A stretch of 64,000 nucleotides of DNA from Pseudomonas viridiflava. GTDB lineage: Bacteria > Pseudomonadota > Gammaproteobacteria > Pseudomonadales > Pseudomonadaceae. Shown here in pieces: positions 52,238 through 60,576 of this stretch. The stretch is taken from positions 62,001-126,000 of the forward strand of contig NZ_UPSE01000499.1 of NCBI RefSeq assembly GCF_900573885.1, in the 5' to 3' direction. Position 1 is the stretch's first letter. Each line of letters opens with the position of its first letter. The translations under genes and the position numbers were made by a program. The notes under the pieces were generated by a model. That model did not search any database, was not told the DNA's origin, and saw nothing but the letters and a program-made list of their open reading frames with translations.

Positions 52238-54622
52238 ATGAAACGCACCCTGACCGCCCTTGCCGTGGTGGTAGCCGCCGTTGCCGCTGGCGCCACCTGG
52301 TACATCCACAGCAAACAGCCCCTGCGCGATGGCCAAGTAGAACTGGCGCACCTGGATGGCGCTGTCAGCGTGCGTTACGACGAACGTGGCGTTCCCCATA
52401 TCAAGGCGCAAAACGAGGCCGACATGTACCGCGCCCTTGGCTACGTGCATGCCCAGGACCGGTTGTTCCAGATGGAAATGCTCCGCCGCCTGGCCCGTGG
52501 CGAACTGGCTGAAGTGCTCGGCGCCAAGCTGGTAGACACCGACCGCCTGTTCCGCACCCTGCGCCTGCGCGAACACGCCGACGCCTACGTCCCCAGGCTC
52601 GACCACAACACGCCGGCTTTCAAAGGGCTGGAGGCGTATCTGGATGGCGTCAACCAGTTCCAGGCCAGCCACCCGAAACCCATGGAATTCGACCTGCTGG
52701 GCATCACGCCGCGCCCATTCACGCCTGAAGACACCCTGAGCGTGGCCGGCTACATGGCCTACAGCTTCGCCGCCGCCTTCCGTACCGAACCGGTGCTGAC
52801 CTATGTGCGCGACGAGCTGGGCGCCGACTACCTGAAAATCTTCGACCTCAACTGGAAGCCGCAAGGTGCCATTGGCCAGGCCGCGCTCGCCAGCAGCGAC
52901 TGGAAAGACCTCAACGCCATTGCCCGCCTCAGCCACGACGCGCTGGTGGAGGCCGGCCTGCCGCAGTTTGAAGGCAGCAACGCCTGGACCATTTCCGGCA
53001 GCCGCACGCAAAGCGGCAAGCCGCTGCTGGCCGGCGACCCGCACATTCGCTTCGCCGTGCCGGCGGTGTGGTACGAAGCGCATCTGTCGGCGCCGGGCTT
53101 TGAGCTGTACGGCCACCACCAGGCGCTGAACCCGTTCGCCTCGCTAGGCCACAACATGGAGTTCGGCTGGAGCCTGACCATGTTCCAGAACGACGACCTC
53201 GACCTGATCGCCGAAAAGGTCAACCCGGACAGTTCCAATCAGGTGTGGGTCAACGGCCAGTGGGCCGACCTGCAAACCCGCGAGGAAGAAATCAAGGTCA
53301 AGGATGCCGAGCCGGTGAAACTGACCCTGCGCCAGTCGCCCCACGGCCCGATCATCAACGACGCCCTTGGCGCGTCGGCCGGCAAAACGCCGATTGCCAT
53401 GTGGTGGGCGTTCCTCGAAACCGAGAACCCGGTGCTGCAAGGTTTTTACGAACTGAACCGCGCCAACACGGTAGAAAAAATGCGCAGCGCGGGGGCGAAA
53501 ATTCAGTCGCCCGGCCTGAACCTGGTGTGGGCCAACGCCAAGGGCGACATCGGTTGGTGGGCCGCGGCGCAACTGCCTGTTCGCCCCGAAGGCGTGAACC
53601 CGACGTTCATCCTCGACGGCAGCACCCACGAAGCGGACAAAAACGGCTTCTACCCCTTCAGCGCCAACCCGCAGGAAGAAAACCCGGCGCGTGGCTACAT
53701 TGTGTCGGCCAACTTCCAGCCGGTGTCGCCCACCGGCATGGAAGTGCCGGGCTACTACAACCTCGCCGACCGTGGCGCGCGCCTCGACGAGCGTCTGGCT
53801 GACAACAGCGTGAAGTGGAACCTGGAAAACAGTCAGGCGCTGCAACTGGACCCCGGCACCGACTACGGCAACCGCGTTCTGAAACCCCTGCTGCCCGTGC
53901 TGCGCACCGTCGTCACCGATCCCAATGAAATTCCGCTGCTGGAGCAGTTGAGCACCTGGAAAGGCGATTACCCGCTGGACTCTGTGAGCGCGACGATCTT
54001 CAACCAACTGATCTACCAACTGGCCGACAGCGCCATGCGCGATGAACTGGGCGATGCCTTCTTCACCAACCTGCTGGCCACCCGCTCCTTCGACGTGGCG
54101 TTGCCGTTGCTGGCCGCCGACGAAAACTCGCCATGGTGGGACAACCGCAACACGCCGGCCAAAGAAACCCGAGCCGACATCGTCAAAGCCGCTTGGCAAG
54201 CCAGCCTCGCACACCTGAAAACCACAGCCGGTGATGATGCGAAAAACTGGCGATGGGGCACGCTGCACACCCTCACCCACGGCCACCCGCTGGGCGCGCA
54301 GAAGCCTTTGGACAAGCTGTTCAACGTCGGCCCGTTTGAAGCACCGGGCAGCCACGAAGTGCCCAACAACCTCAGCGCACCGGTTGGTCCGGCGCCGTGG
54401 GGCGTGATTTACGGACCGTCCACCCGCCGCCTGATCGACTTCGGCGATGCGGCCCACAGCCTGGGCATCAACCCGGTTGGGCAAAGCGGCGTAGCGTTCG
54501 ACGCGCACTATGCCGACCAGGCGCAAACCTACATCCAGGGCGGGTATGTGCCGCAGCACTTTGACGAAGCGGAAGTGGCGGCCAATACCAAAGGGACGTT
54601 GAAGTTGGTGCCGGCTAAGTAA
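52238..54622 (+). CDS. hacB: Penicillin-acylase family Ntn-hydrolase, HacB-like N-acyl amidase
   Basis: The 794-residue protein has an N-terminal signal or anchor (MKRTLTALAVVVAAVAAG), an alpha-subunit region and the autocleavage site Gly|Ser at FEGSNAWTISG, so Ser247 becomes the catalytic N terminus of the beta subunit. GDPHIRF, FGWSLTMFQNDD and the final HFDEAEV region match the family. The position next to spuH equals that of the acyl-homoserine-lactone acylase HacB in P. aeruginosa, so quorum-signal or other acyl-amide cleavage is a reasonable but unproven role. Confidence 0.88.
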   Translation: MKRTLTALAVVVAAVAAGATWYIHSKQPLRDGQVELAHLDGAVSVRYDERGVPHIKAQNEADMYRALGYVHAQDRLFQMEMLRRLARGELAEVLGAKLVDTDRLFRTLRLREHADAYVPRLDHNTPAFKGLEAYLDGVNQFQASHPKPMEFDLLGITPRPFTPEDTLSVAGYMAYSFAAAFRTEPVLTYVRDELGADYLKIFDLNWKPQGAIGQAALASSDWKDLNAIARLSHDALVEAGLPQFEGSNAWTISGSRTQSGKPLLAGDPHIRFAVPAVWYEAHLSAPGFELYGHHQALNPFASLGHNMEFGWSLTMFQNDDLDLIAEKVNPDSSNQVWVNGQWADLQTREEEIKVKDAEPVKLTLRQSPHGPIINDALGASAGKTPIAMWWAFLETENPVLQGFYELNRANTVEKMRSAGAKIQSPGLNLVWANAKGDIGWWAAAQLPVRPEGVNPTFILDGSTHEADKNGFYPFSANPQEENPARGYIVSANFQPVSPTGMEVPGYYNLADRGARLDERLADNSVKWNLENSQALQLDPGTDYGNRVLKPLLPVLRTVVTDPNEIPLLEQLSTWKGDYPLDSVSATIFNQLIYQLADSAMRDELGDAFFTNLLATRSFDVALPLLAADENSPWWDNRNTPAKETRADIVKAAWQASLAHLKTTAGDDAKNWRWGTLHTLTHGHPLGAQKPLDKLFNVGPFEAPGSHEVPNNLSAPVGPAPWGVIYGPSTRRLIDFGDAAHSLGINPVGQSGVAFDAHYADQAQTYIQGGYVPQHFDEAEVAANTKGTLKLVPAK

Positions 54623-54636
54623 GGAACGCTGGATGC

Positions 54637-54664
54637 AAAAGCCCCGCGAGTGCGGGGCTTTTTT
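54637..54664 (+). terminator. Terminator of the acylase gene
   Basis: AAAAGCCCCGC-GAGT-GCGGGGCTTTTTT, about 15 bases past the stop. Confidence 0.9.
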
Positions 54665-54690
54665 ATGGGCTCGGGATTTGCGTTGGGGCT

Positions 54691-54808
54691 GGCCCTCTCC
54701 CCCCGCCCTCTCCCGCAAGCGGGCGAGGGGGCCTAACCGCGTAACAGGCTAAGTCGGTGATTCAGTTCCCCTCTCCCGCTTGCGGGAGAGGGGCTAGGGG
54801 AGAGGGCC
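54691..54808. repeat. Palindromic repeat family B, copy 2
   Basis: The left arm (54691-54730) has GGCCCTCTCC and CTCTCCCGCAAGCGGGCGAG. The right arm (54768-54808) is the reverse complement. The same sequence family and near-identical size as at 32651-32769, again between convergent genes and beside terminators. Confidence 0.85.
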
Positions 54809-54833
54809 GAGCCAACGCCTATTTCTAGCTCAA

Positions 54834-54860
54834 TAAAAAAACGCCCCGAAGGGCGTTTTT
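54834..54860 (-). terminator. Terminator of the spu operon
   Basis: On the minus strand, AAAAACGCCC-TTCG-GGGCGTTTTTTT begins about 14 bases past the spuH stop. Confidence 0.9.
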
Positions 54861-54873
54861 CACAACCAATCAA

Positions 54874-55773
54874 TTACGCAGTAGCATGCTTCTGCGACGG
54901 ATCCCGACGACTATCCGGCCCGGCCGCATTGGCCGCACCGGTGGTTTCGTCCATGGCCTGCTGAATCGCTTTCAGGCGACGCTTCTCGGCCTTGCGGCTG
55001 AAGAACCAGACCAGGAAGGTGAACATCGACACCACCAGCAGAATCAAGCTGGCTACGGCGTTGATCTCTGGCTTCACGCCCAGACGCACGGCGGAGAACA
55101 CTTCCATCGGCAGGGTGGTGGAACCCGGGCCCGATACGAAGCTGGCCAGCACCAGGTCGTCCAGCGACAGGGCGAACGACATCATGCCGCCCGCTGCCAG
55201 CGATGGCGCGATCATGGGGATGGTGATCAGCATGAACACCTTCCACGGTCTGGCGCCCAGGTCCATGGCCGCTTCTTCAATGGACATGTCCAGCTCACGC
55301 AAGCGCGCCGACACCACAACCGCTACGTACGAGGCGCAGAAGGTGGTGTGGGCGATCCAGATGGTCAGGATGCCGCGCTCTTGTGGCCAGCCGATCATCT
55401 GCGCCATGGCTACAAACAGCAGCAGCAGCGACAGACCGGTGATCACTTCCGGCATTACCAGCGGCGCAGTGACCAGACCACCGAACAAGGTGCGACCCTT
55501 GAAGCGGGTGATGCGGGTCAGCACGAATGCCGCCATGGTGCCGAGCACCACCGCAGAAATCGCGGTGTAGAAGGCGATTTCCAGCGAGCGGCCCACGGAG
55601 TTCATCAGTTGGGTGTTGTCGAGCAGACCGACATACCACTTCACCGACCAGCCACCCCACACCGTCACCAGCTTGGAGGCGTTGAAGGAGTAGATGACCA
55701 GAATCACCATCGGCATGTAGATGAACAACAGGCCCATCACCAACATGATGTTCGAGAAACTGAAGCGCTTCAT
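54874..55773 (-). CDS. spuH: Polyamine ABC transporter permease SpuH (PotI type)
   Basis: The 299-residue inner-membrane permease has six helices and the cytoplasmic EAA loop (SIEEAAMDLGARPWKVFMLITIP, given by region) that docks to the ATPase SpuF. It starts in a four-base overlap with spuG. The C-terminal tail after the last helix is hydrophilic. It is the last gene of the spu operon, followed by a strong terminator. Confidence 0.94.
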   Translation of the reverse strand: MKRFSFSNIMLVMGLLFIYMPMVILVIYSFNASKLVTVWGGWSVKWYVGLLDNTQLMNSVGRSLEIAFYTAISAVVLGTMAAFVLTRITRFKGRTLFGGLVTAPLVMPEVITGLSLLLLFVAMAQMIGWPQERGILTIWIAHTTFCASYVAVVVSARLRELDMSIEEAAMDLGARPWKVFMLITIPMIAPSLAAGGMMSFALSLDDLVLASFVSGPGSTTLPMEVFSAVRLGVKPEINAVASLILLVVSMFTFLVWFFSRKAEKRRLKAIQQAMDETTGAANAAGPDSRRDPSQKHATA

Positions 55774-56678
55774 GCTTTGCCCTCCAGTTCTTTGGCCTGG
55801 CTACGGTTGAACAGAATGATTGGCACGATAAGAATCGCCAGCATCACCACCGCCAGAGCAGACGCCACCGGCCAGTCGCGGTTGTTGAAGAACTCGCCCC
55901 ACAACACTTTGCCGATCATCAGCGTTTCCGGACCGCCCAACAGTTCAGGAATCACGAACTCGCCCACTACCGGAATGAACACCAGCATGCAGCCGGCAAT
56001 AATGCCGTTCTTGGCCAGCGGCACGGTGATTTTCCAGAAGTTGTTGAAGTTGGTCGAACCCAGGTCCGAGGCGGCTTCCAGCAACGACAGGTCGTGTTTC
56101 ACCAGGTTGGCGAACAGCGGCAGCACCATGAACGGCAGGTAGGAATAAACCACGCCGATATACACCGCCAGGTTGGTGTTGAGGATTTGCAGCGGCTCGC
56201 TGATCAGCCCCATGCCCATCAACGCGGAGTTGAGCAGGCCGTTGTTGCTGAGAATGCCCATCCAGGCATACACGCGGATCAGGATGGCCGTCCAGGTCGG
56301 CATCATGATCAGCAGCAGCAACACGGTTTGCGTGTCCTTGTTGGCGCGGGCGATGCCGTAGGCCATCGGGAAGCCGATCACCAGGCACAGCACCGTGCTG
56401 ATAAAGGCCATCTTCAACGAGCCGAGGTAGGCCGAGATATACAACTCGTCCTCGGTGAGCATCACGTAGTTGCCCAGGTTGAGGAGCACCTGCAGCTTCT
56501 GCTCCACGTAGGAGTAGATCTCGGTGTATGGCGGAATGGCCACGTCGGCTTCAGCGAAGCTGATCTTCAGAACGATGAAGAACGGCAGCATGAAGAACAG
56601 GAACAGCCACAGAAACGGCACGCCAATGACGGCCTGCCTCCCCGTGGGGATCAGTGCTTTGAGTTTTCGACTTTTCAT
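55770..56678 (-). CDS. spuG: Polyamine ABC transporter permease SpuG (PotH type)
   Basis: The 302-residue permease has a PotB/PotH topology of six helices and the coupling loop LLEAASDLGSTNFNNFWKI. It overlaps spuF and spuH by four bases each (ATGA), so the three are translationally coupled. With SpuH it forms the membrane channel. Confidence 0.94.
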   Translation of the reverse strand: MKSRKLKALIPTGRQAVIGVPFLWLFLFFMLPFFIVLKISFAEADVAIPPYTEIYSYVEQKLQVLLNLGNYVMLTEDELYISAYLGSLKMAFISTVLCLVIGFPMAYGIARANKDTQTVLLLLIMMPTWTAILIRVYAWMGILSNNGLLNSALMGMGLISEPLQILNTNLAVYIGVVYSYLPFMVLPLFANLVKHDLSLLEAASDLGSTNFNNFWKITVPLAKNGIIAGCMLVFIPVVGEFVIPELLGGPETLMIGKVLWGEFFNNRDWPVASALAVVMLAILIVPIILFNRSQAKELEGKA

Positions 56679-57817
56679 GAGCGCAACGCGACCCCGCTAT
56701 CGTCTTCCCACCAGACGAACACTTCATCGCCCCAGGTTGGACGGGCGCCGCGACGTTCGGCGTTAGCCACGAACGATTGCACGATCTTGCCGCTTGGCAG
56801 CTCGACGTAGAACACCGAGTGACCGCCCAGGTAGGCGATGTCGTGCACCTTGCCGCGCGACCAGTTGTATTCGCAGGTTGGCATTTCGGTGGTGACCAGC
56901 AGCTTCTCCGGGCGGATGGCGTAGGTGATCTGCTTGTCTTGCACCGAGGTGGTCACGCCGTGGCCAACGTAGATGGCGCGTTCCAGATCCGGACTGGCGA
57001 TCAGGGCGTGGCCTTCCATGTCTTCAACCACGCGGCCTTCGAACAGGTTCACGTTGCCGATGAACTCGCAGACCATGCGGCTGGTCGGGGTTTCGTAGAT
57101 GTCGATAGGGCTGCCGATTTGCGCGATCCAGCCCAGGTGCATGATGGCAATGCGCTCGGCCATGGTCATGGCCTCTTCCTGGTCGTGGGTCACCATTACG
57201 CAGGTCACGCCCACGCGCTCGATGATTTCCACCAGTTCGAGCTGCATTTGCGAACGCAGTTTTTTGTCCAGTGCGCCCATGGGCTCATCGAGCAGCAGCA
57301 GCTTCGGGCTCTTGGCCAGCGAACGGGCCAGGGCCACGCGCTGACGCTGACCACCGGAGAGCTGATGCGGCTTGCGCTTGGCGTACTGGGTCATGTGCAC
57401 CAGCTTGAGCATCTCGTTGACGCGCTCGTCGATTTCAGCCCTGGACATGCGGTCCTGCTTGAGGCCGAAGGCGATGTTCTGCGCCACGGTCATGTGCGGG
57501 AACAACGCGTAAGACTGGAACATCATGTTGATCGGCCGCTCGTAGGGCGGCATGTCGGTGATGTCCTGGCCGTCGAGGAAAATCCGTCCCTCGGTTGGGC
57601 GTTCAAAGCCTGCCAGCATCCGCAGCAAGGTGGATTTACCCGATCCAGAGCCGCCGAGCAGGGCGAAAATCTCGCCCTTGTTGATTGTCAGGGACACATC
57701 GTCCACTGCAATCGTCTCGTCGAACTTCTTGGTCACCCGATCGATTTTGACCAAAACCTCTTTAGGTTTCTGGTCGCCCTCGAGGGCTTTCTTGTAGGCG
57801 CCGGAGGCAACTGCCAT
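56675..57817 (-). CDS. spuF: Polyamine ABC transporter ATPase SpuF (PotG type)
   Basis: The 380-residue ATPase has Walker A LGGSGSGKSTLLRM, signature LSGGQRQRVALARSL, Walker B LLLLDEPMGALDKK and switch MVTHDQEEAM, then a C-terminal TOBE regulatory domain (about 290-370). It overlaps spuG. A 130-base gap with a hairpin separates it from spuE. Confidence 0.95.
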   Translation of the reverse strand: MAVASGAYKKALEGDQKPKEVLVKIDRVTKKFDETIAVDDVSLTINKGEIFALLGGSGSGKSTLLRMLAGFERPTEGRIFLDGQDITDMPPYERPINMMFQSYALFPHMTVAQNIAFGLKQDRMSRAEIDERVNEMLKLVHMTQYAKRKPHQLSGGQRQRVALARSLAKSPKLLLLDEPMGALDKKLRSQMQLELVEIIERVGVTCVMVTHDQEEAMTMAERIAIMHLGWIAQIGSPIDIYETPTSRMVCEFIGNVNLFEGRVVEDMEGHALIASPDLERAIYVGHGVTTSVQDKQITYAIRPEKLLVTTEMPTCEYNWSRGKVHDIAYLGGHSVFYVELPSGKIVQSFVANAERRGARPTWGDEVFVWWEDDSGVALRS

Positions 57818-57841
57818 TACAAAACTCCCAACTTTATTTTG

Positions 57842-57868
57842 AGGGCCGGCCCACTACGGACCGGCCTT
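57842..57868 (-). other. Intercistronic hairpin between spuE and spuF
   Basis: GGCCGG (57844-57849) pairs with CCGGCC (57861-57866), with further inner pairs. The T run lies on the plus strand only, so it cannot be a standard terminator for the spu message. It may stabilise the message upstream or lower read-through, as is common after binding-protein genes. Confidence 0.5.
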
Positions 57869-57947
57869 TTTTCATCGTCACCCGACCGTTGTCAGGTGAT
57901 TACTGGGTTATTAGCGCCAGGCGCTTCACTCGTTACGTGTTCAGTCG

Positions 57948-59042
57948 TTATTTGCCGGACTTGATCTTGGTCCACGAACGGGTCACCACACGCTGCAGCT
58001 TTTGCGGCAACGGCACCGATACGTACAAGCGGTCGAGGACTTCTTGCGGCGGGTAAATCGAAGGGTCGTTACGCAGCTCCTGGTCCATCACCGCATCAGC
58101 CTTGCTGTTGGGGTTGGCGTAGCCGACGTATTCGCTGATCGGCGAGATGACGGCCGGGTCCAGCAGGTAGTTGATAAAGGCGTGGGCCTCTTTGGCGTTC
58201 GGGGCGTCGGCCGGAATGGCGAGCATGTCGAACCACAGGTTGCCGCCTTCTTTCGGAATGCTGTAGGCAATCTCGACACCCTTGCCGGCTTCCTTGGCGC
58301 GCTCAGCGGCCTGGAACACATCGCCGGAGAAACCTACGGCCACGCAGATGTTGCCGTTGGCCAGATCGGAGATGTATTTCGAGGAATGGAAGTAGGTGAC
58401 GTAAGGACGAACTGCCAGCAGTTTGGCTTCGGCCTTTTTGTAGTCGTCAGGGTTGGTGCTGTTGGCATCCAGGCCCATGTAATTGAGCATGGCCGGGAAC
58501 ATTTCATCCGGCGAGTCGAGGAAGGCGACGCCGCACTGGCTGAGCTTCTTGATGTTCTCCGGCTCGAACAGCGTGGCCCAGGAATCGATATGGTCGACGC
58601 CCAATACCGCCTTCACTTTTTCCACGTTGTAGCCAATGCCGTTGGTGCCCCACAGGTACGGAACGGCGTAGACGTTGCCCGGATCGACCTTGTCGAGCTG
58701 CTTGAGCAGCTTGGGATCCAGGTTACTGAAATTGGGCAGCTGGCTGCGGTCGAGTTTCTGGAACACGCCGGCCTTGATCTGCTTGGACAGGAAGTTGTTC
58801 GAGGGCACCACCACGTCGTAACCGGTGCGGCCAGCGAGCATCTTGCCTTCGAGGGTTTCGTTGGAGTCGAACACGTCGTAAACCGGCTTGATCCCGGTGG
58901 CTCTCTGGAAATCTGCCAGGGTGGTTTCGCCGATGTAGTCGGTCCAGTTGTAGACATGCACGGTCGGCTCGGCCTGGGCCAGGGCACTGACACCCATCAG
59001 GGCGACGGCGCTTATCAGGGTTTTGCGCAAGGTTATTGGCAC
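57948..59042 (-). CDS. spuE: Periplasmic polyamine-binding protein SpuE (spermidine type)
   Basis: The 364-residue PotF/PotD-type protein has signal peptide MPITLRKTLISAVALMG to ALAQAEPT. Its ligand pocket residues include YNWTDYI, SNETLEGK, YLWGTNGIGYN and SGDVFQA, with Trp270 in GGNLWFDM. In P. aeruginosa a Trp here in SpuE versus Phe in SpuD was tied to spermidine preference. Starts at a GTG (59042) after GAGGATGGACAT. About 55% like spuD by eye, so an old duplicate. Confidence 0.92.
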   Translation of the reverse strand: MPITLRKTLISAVALMGVSALAQAEPTVHVYNWTDYIGETTLADFQRATGIKPVYDVFDSNETLEGKMLAGRTGYDVVVPSNNFLSKQIKAGVFQKLDRSQLPNFSNLDPKLLKQLDKVDPGNVYAVPYLWGTNGIGYNVEKVKAVLGVDHIDSWATLFEPENIKKLSQCGVAFLDSPDEMFPAMLNYMGLDANSTNPDDYKKAEAKLLAVRPYVTYFHSSKYISDLANGNICVAVGFSGDVFQAAERAKEAGKGVEIAYSIPKEGGNLWFDMLAIPADAPNAKEAHAFINYLLDPAVISPISEYVGYANPNSKADAVMDQELRNDPSIYPPQEVLDRLYVSVPLPQKLQRVVTRSWTKIKSGK

Positions 59043-59243
59043 ATGTCCATCCTCATTTTGTTTTCACTATGGCCATCAACGGTGGCCAGTTGGTTAGCGC
59101 GGTTGCCCCTGTTGTACGGCTCACAGGTGGCAAAACAACAATTGCAGGGCGCAAAAAACTGCAAACGCCAACTGCTTGGAGCCCGTGAGCAATACATCTA
59201 CAGAAGAACCCTGGGCATCGTTGACGCCCGGGTTCCGGACACA

Positions 59244-59269
59244 CCTCCAGCGGCATCCACCGCCGGAGG
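59244..59269 (-). other. Hairpin after spuD
   Basis: CCTCCAGCGG (59244-59253) and CCGCCGGAGG (59260-59269) form a ten-base stem with one mismatch, 12 bases past the spuD stop. No T run follows. The rest of the 238-base gap up to spuE has the weaker hairpin GGCCATCAACGGTGGCC near 59071 but no gene. Confidence 0.5.
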
Positions 59270-59280
59270 CGTTGGTTCGC

Positions 59281-60378
59281 TTACTTGCCGGACTTGATCT
59301 TGGTCCAGGAGCGGGTCATCAAACGTTGCACCTTGGCCGGAAGGTCAGGGAACGCGTAGAGCTTTTTCATCACGTCGTCGCTTGGGTAAATGCCCGGGTC
59401 TTTACGGATGGCTTCGCTCACCAACGGCGTGGCGGCGGAGTTGCCGTTCGGGTAAGACACCTCGTCACTGATCTCAGCAATGATTTCCGGCTTGAGCAGG
59501 AAGTCGACGAACTTCAGAGCGCCTTCCGGGTTTGCGGCATCCTTTGGAATGGCCACGGTGTCGAAGAATGCGCCAGCGCCTTCCTTCGGAATGTTGTAGC
59601 CAACGTTGACCTTGTTCTTCGCTTCTTCAGCGCGGGACTTGGCCTGGTAGATGTCGCCCGAATAGCCGATAGCCACGCAGATGTTGCCGTTAGCCAGGTC
59701 GGAAATGTACTTGGACGAGTGGAAGTAAGCGGTCGAAGGACGCACTTTCAGGAACAGCGCTTCGGCTGCGGCCAGCTCTTTCGGGTCCTGGCTATCTGGC
59801 TTGTAGCCCAGGTAGTGCAGTGCCGCCGGGAGCATTTCGGTTGGCGAGTCGAGGAAGCTCACGCCGCACTCTTTCAGCTTGGCCATGTTCTCTGGCTTGA
59901 ATACCAGGTCCCACGAATCGACCGGTGCGTTGTCGCCCAGAACGGCTTTGACCTTGTCGACGTTGTAGCCGATACCGATGGTGCCCCACAGGTAAGGAAT
60001 GGCGAACTTGTTGCCCGGGTCGCTGATTTCCAGGGTCTTCATCAGCTCGGGGTTGAGGTTCTTGTAGTTCGGCAGCTTGCTGCGATCGAGCGGCTGGTAA
60101 ACGCCGGCTTTGATCTGCTTGGCCAGGAAGGAGTTGGACGGCACCACGATGTCGTAGCCCGACTTGCCGGCCAGCAATTTGGCTTCGAGCACTTCGTTGC
60201 TGTCATACACGTCGTAGACGACTTTGATGCCGGTCTCTTTGGTGAATTTTTCAACGGTGTCCGGTGCAATGTAATCGGACCAGTTGTACACGTGTAGCAC
60301 TTTGTCATCGGCCTGGACCGCGCCGACCATTGCTCCCAATAAGGACAACGCGAGAAAGGACTTGCCGAATGTTTTCAT
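59281..60378 (-). CDS. spuD: Periplasmic polyamine-binding protein SpuD (putrescine type)
   Basis: The 365-residue binding protein has signal peptide ending GAVQADDK, then VLHVYNWSDYIAPDT, SNEVLEAK, YLWGTIGIGYN and SGDIYQA. Phe271 (GAGAFFDT) stands where SpuE has Trp270, which fits putrescine rather than spermidine binding. It follows spuC by 198 bases and precedes spuE. Both share the C-terminal SWTKIKSGK ending. Confidence 0.93.
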   Translation of the reverse strand: MKTFGKSFLALSLLGAMVGAVQADDKVLHVYNWSDYIAPDTVEKFTKETGIKVVYDVYDSNEVLEAKLLAGKSGYDIVVPSNSFLAKQIKAGVYQPLDRSKLPNYKNLNPELMKTLEISDPGNKFAIPYLWGTIGIGYNVDKVKAVLGDNAPVDSWDLVFKPENMAKLKECGVSFLDSPTEMLPAALHYLGYKPDSQDPKELAAAEALFLKVRPSTAYFHSSKYISDLANGNICVAIGYSGDIYQAKSRAEEAKNKVNVGYNIPKEGAGAFFDTVAIPKDAANPEGALKFVDFLLKPEIIAEISDEVSYPNGNSAATPLVSEAIRKDPGIYPSDDVMKKLYAFPDLPAKVQRLMTRSWTKIKSGK

Positions 60379-60576
60379 GCGTACAGCTCCTGTTTTATGT
60401 AGTTATCCGAACAGTGGCGTTGCTTGGAGACCGGAGTATCCGTTCCCGTGGCGGCCACCCTTCGGTGAGCCTGGCCAACGCACCGTGCAGTCTGGCAAGG
60501 ACAAGCGCGGGTTTACAACTTTTCGGCGCACTCGAAGCGAAATTTCCCACTCCGAGCGACCCAGCCCAACTACTGC

